Positions 60,796-64,000 of a DNA stretch of 64,000 nucleotides are shown here, piece by piece. Position numbers and translations under genes: made by a program. Below the pieces are notes generated by a model. It had not been told where the DNA came from and ran no database searches. It saw only the letters and a list, made by a program, of their open reading frames with translations. How positions within the stretch are numbered: the stretch's first letter is position 1; the number at the start of each line of letters is the position of its first letter. The DNA comes from Opisthorchis felineus. Its lineage: Eukaryota; Platyhelminthes; Trematoda; Opisthorchiida; Opisthorchiidae. The stretch spans positions 324,413 to 388,412 of the forward strand of contig SJOL01009693.1 in the NCBI GenBank assembly GCA_004794785.1, read 5' to 3'.

Positions 60796-63700
60796 TGGCC
60801 CTCTCTATGCGCAAACAAACCCGAACAGAAAACATCGGTTAACACATGATAGCGACATGACCAGGCCATGTGTACTAGATTGCTATGTTCAGGACGACAT
60901 CCATAGTCAGACGGATTACTCCATTGTCAACCTTTATTAAACTAACTGGGTGAAAAATACTAAGATCATTTCGTTCGGCACTCGGTTGCATTTAGGTGGC
61001 TAATAGGTAAGCAGAACTAAGCTAAGTTCGTCCCTCTGCGGAGAAAACATCAGAAGGAAAAGACCAAAACCAGGTCTCTTCTGAGAGGAAACGGTAGCAA
61101 GGTTCGAATTAAGATGGTCCCTCCACAGAGGGTAACTTAGTTGTCATTCAGTTTATTTGCAACAGCATTTTCATAATTAGTATATAAATGGGGAACCACT
61201 GTATCCGAATTCTCTGTGACAGTATTATTGAAATTCGCACTACGAAAAGCGAATCCTTCAGTTGCGGCCTTCATCTAGCATACAGACACCATACCATTAG
61301 CAGGAAGTATGAGAACCAAGACTTTCAATTAATAACAGAATAAAATGAAATTGGCTGGATCATGCGTGCCTAAGACAACTTCTATTCTATCGTTTTGAAG
61401 TTCAATAGTCGGTCCTAATTCCATTAGAAGCTTCACGCGAGGAAAGGAGATCAACTACAGGCCTCTGTAATAGAGGCGTCTGCCCTAATTGTGTGTTGTA
61501 ATATTGGTTCGAGTATATGTTCGTCAAGGAGACTCTTGTTCTGGTTCTGACGAGGGCTTTCTTAACCGGTTTCTACTGCACAACCATGAGATCACTGTCT
61601 GATTTGTGCTTATTATCGCCCTCAATGCTCAGCTCTTCATCCAAAGTCCTAATCCTATCGATCGATAAAACTATGATAGGTGGAATTACTGCACAAGCCG
61701 TAGACCGAATACAGCTAAAGACAATTATGTTCTACGCGGTTTAGTAACCATGATGTCAAATAACCTCTGAGTACGAGGTTTACAAGAGGAACTTTTCTGT
61801 AAAATGGCTAGAAATTACTCCGCGGATGCGTGTAATCTTATTTCTGATGTTTGTTATGCCACCGAAGATGTCGGAGAAAAAAAAACAAGAAATGTGCACC
61901 AATGTGGCTCCAACGTTGTTCTCATTGTACATAAGTGTGACGGATAGACATATTGCAACAAAAAAACAGACATGTCGATCGGTGTTTCATTAATCATTCA
62001 GGCTCTTCAGTGATGTTGAAATGATGACCACGTTTACAGACCCAACGGGTTTGCACAGTCTATCCCACGCATGCATGCCTCTGGTGACACGCGTCAGTTA
62101 TGATCCTTGAGAGTCTTGATTTTTCATGCTGGGAGGTGGCGAGATATGTACTTACAGCAATCCGTCAATACGCACTGCTCTTCGAGACCCCCGGATGCAT
62201 TGCTTGCAGAGTGGGAAGGGGACGTTGAATGTTTGGGTGAACTTTATGATATCTCATCTGCTTTGCATTCTCGAAATAACTTTCCACAGATCGGTCAGGA
62301 AAGTGGACACAGCGCCACCCTCCAAAACAGCACGCTTCTAAGAGGAGCGCAAAATGATCGTATTTACTCACAGGAGAATAGACTGCCTCACTTTCCCCAA
62401 GGGAGGAGCATGTTCACTCAGGTTGAAAGTTATCATTTGAGCGTGCACCATTCCACACTCGAAACGAAGAGACTGATTACCCAGTCCCCAAACCCCCCCA
62501 ATTAGACGTCGGAAATGGGCCACCAAATCGCTATGCAGGCGCATTTCATTACCAAGGTTCCGTTGTCCATCACTTGGTGATGAAAATCATTCAGCCCATA
62601 GGAATGACAATGTAGGCAGCCTACCAATTAGCAGAAGTACATCAAGGTACGATCGACGTAATTTTGTTTGCTTTGACGCCGCGCACGACGTAAATGCTTC
62701 GCGGATGAAAACCCAGAATGGACTGCATTTAGACGTACGGTCGTTTTCAGGCGGCCCTAGTACTTCGTCCCAATCAACACTACGTACGGTTGCTTTGAAA
62801 TGCATAACTTTCTTCAAGTCTCCCAACGAGCTTGTACTCCTGTGTCGGGTTTCAGACACATTGCGAAAAATCTAATAATCTCCCTATAAGGTGAAAAGTA
62901 CATCACTATCTCAAACACTGGCTGAAATGAACCCAGAAAGAGTTTTCAAAGTGCATATGCGACTAGAGAACACCACGAACGAGAGATTCATCGACAAATG
63001 GATAGCCTGTTCGACTTCAGTGACTGAACTATTCACGAGCTCGACGCAGGAACTGGGCAGGGAATGTACTTTTCATCGACTGAAGAACTTTCAAAGCCGT
63101 TGCAGCTCATACACCCGACTAGCTGGTGCTACGATTGCTTTTATATTACTCTCGTGGCGGATTACAGGGGAACAGGAAACCTTATTGGAATGCTGAGCAT
63201 TCATCAAAAGCATAGAGAAAACGCTTAGAAGACATGAAAGCCGGCTGGGAAAAGCGGAAAAACGTACGACACAGGGCCAGTACGGATTGGGCAGCGCTAG
63301 GCGAAGTCTAAGTAAAGACCGTTAGAAGCTGCGAAAACAAAAAGTGACGCAGTGTTCCAGAGCCGTGCGGTTTCAGGGAAAAATGAAGGCAGAAGTTCTA
63401 TGCTGCAACGGGAGAACTTCAACTGATACATGAGTGAATTGGATGAGTTTTAGCAGCGGATTACTTTTGACATGACACAAAGGATGCGAATTTTCGCGGA
63501 TCGCTTACCGTGATAGTGGCAACACAATAAGGGAAAGGAGACCAAGCCCTGAATATGGGAAAGGGATCATTGGTCAGAGTAGGAAACAGTGAAGCGCAAC
63601 TTGTCCTCGAACTTGCTCGAGAAAGGGAAGATGGGTGAAAAGGAAGCCACTCCGAACATGAAAATAGTATTCCATGGTGGGGTTACTGTCAGGAGGCCAG

Positions 63701-64000
63701 CCGTCCCTAATAACCGAACATCACATCATTTGGACGGATGTGTCACGTGCAGGCTACGGACCAAACGAAGGCATGCCCTAATTGGTCAGGTCAGCCAATC
63801 TGGATCGAGCATTTTTAGCTCGACGCTTTTCGCCCCCTCACGGAGATTCCAACACGACCTTGAGGAACATTCTGTGATCACCCGATAAATACAGTTGCAG
63901 TAATCTTCCTTTGTCTCCATAACGGGCTGTCTGAAGCTAACGTGCCTCTTGATATACCATAGTGGGCGGAGCAGGAAGCCAAGGGACCGATACAGAGTTG
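60796..64000. other. No supported gene to the window end
   Basis: Plus-strand frames at 62107-62505, 62891-63196 and 63589-63888 are 99-132 codons long without recognised motifs. On the minus strand this may be further intron of the transporter gene. Confidence 0.4.

Noticed and set aside
62107..62505. 132-codon open frame and neighbours near the window end
   Set aside because: Overlapping frames are open on both strands with no motif. Not supportable as a gene.
1..64000. CRISPR arrays, bacterial operons, rRNA genes or phage modules
   Set aside because: No regularly spaced direct repeats, no ribosome-binding-site-led gene strings and no rRNA-like sequence were seen. The content is that of a metazoan nuclear genome.

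Overview
The window looks like a nuclear contig from a flatworm, most likely a digenean trematode. No dense gene array, operon or bacterial signal is present. Open frames are short, splice-like junctions occur, and nearly everything recognisable is retroelement or dispersed repeat. A trematode source is inferred from the style of the RTE-type LINE fragment, the metazoan Ty3-type element and the repeats carrying hammerhead-ribozyme-like cores. I cannot name the species.

The best supported object is a complete but dead Ty3/gypsy LTR retrotransposon on the minus strand (7622-12553). Two LTRs of about 170-182 bp flank gag, protease, reverse transcriptase-RNase H and integrase in order. Its integrase is interrupted by a younger, 5'-truncated RTE LINE in the opposite orientation (insert 8806-9581). 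An 11-bp target-site duplication and a TGATGA-type tail delimit that insert.

The one recognisable host gene is the last coding exon of a monocarboxylate-transporter-like (SLC16/MFS) protein on the minus strand at 58733-58953. Four other places hold short open segments with usable splice signals and protein-like composition: 32256-32756 (two phase-compatible exons), 45837-45961, 51126-51283 and 23144-23240. They are listed at low confidence because their products are not recognised.

The rest is intron or intergenic DNA seeded with repeats. Family A (about 260 bp; 28.7, 28.9, 41.1, 44.7, 49.1, 53.1 and 60.7 kb) carries a hammerhead-ribozyme-like core on the minus strand. Family B (5.3, 16.5, 16.7, 49.5 and 55 kb) twice forms large head-to-head palindromes. 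Family C (18, 19.7, 21.2, 27.8, 28, 31.8 and 50.7 kb) is a tRNA-related SINE-like repeat that occurs in tandem and carries a CTGATGA...GAAA segment. A fourth repeat forms a palindrome of about 490 bp at 54166-54655, and a tRNA-like sequence sits inside an inverted repeat at 33210-33384.

The unusual theme is the meeting of hammerhead-like motifs with foldback repeats. This fits Penelope-like or retrozyme-like retroelements, but that link is an inference.
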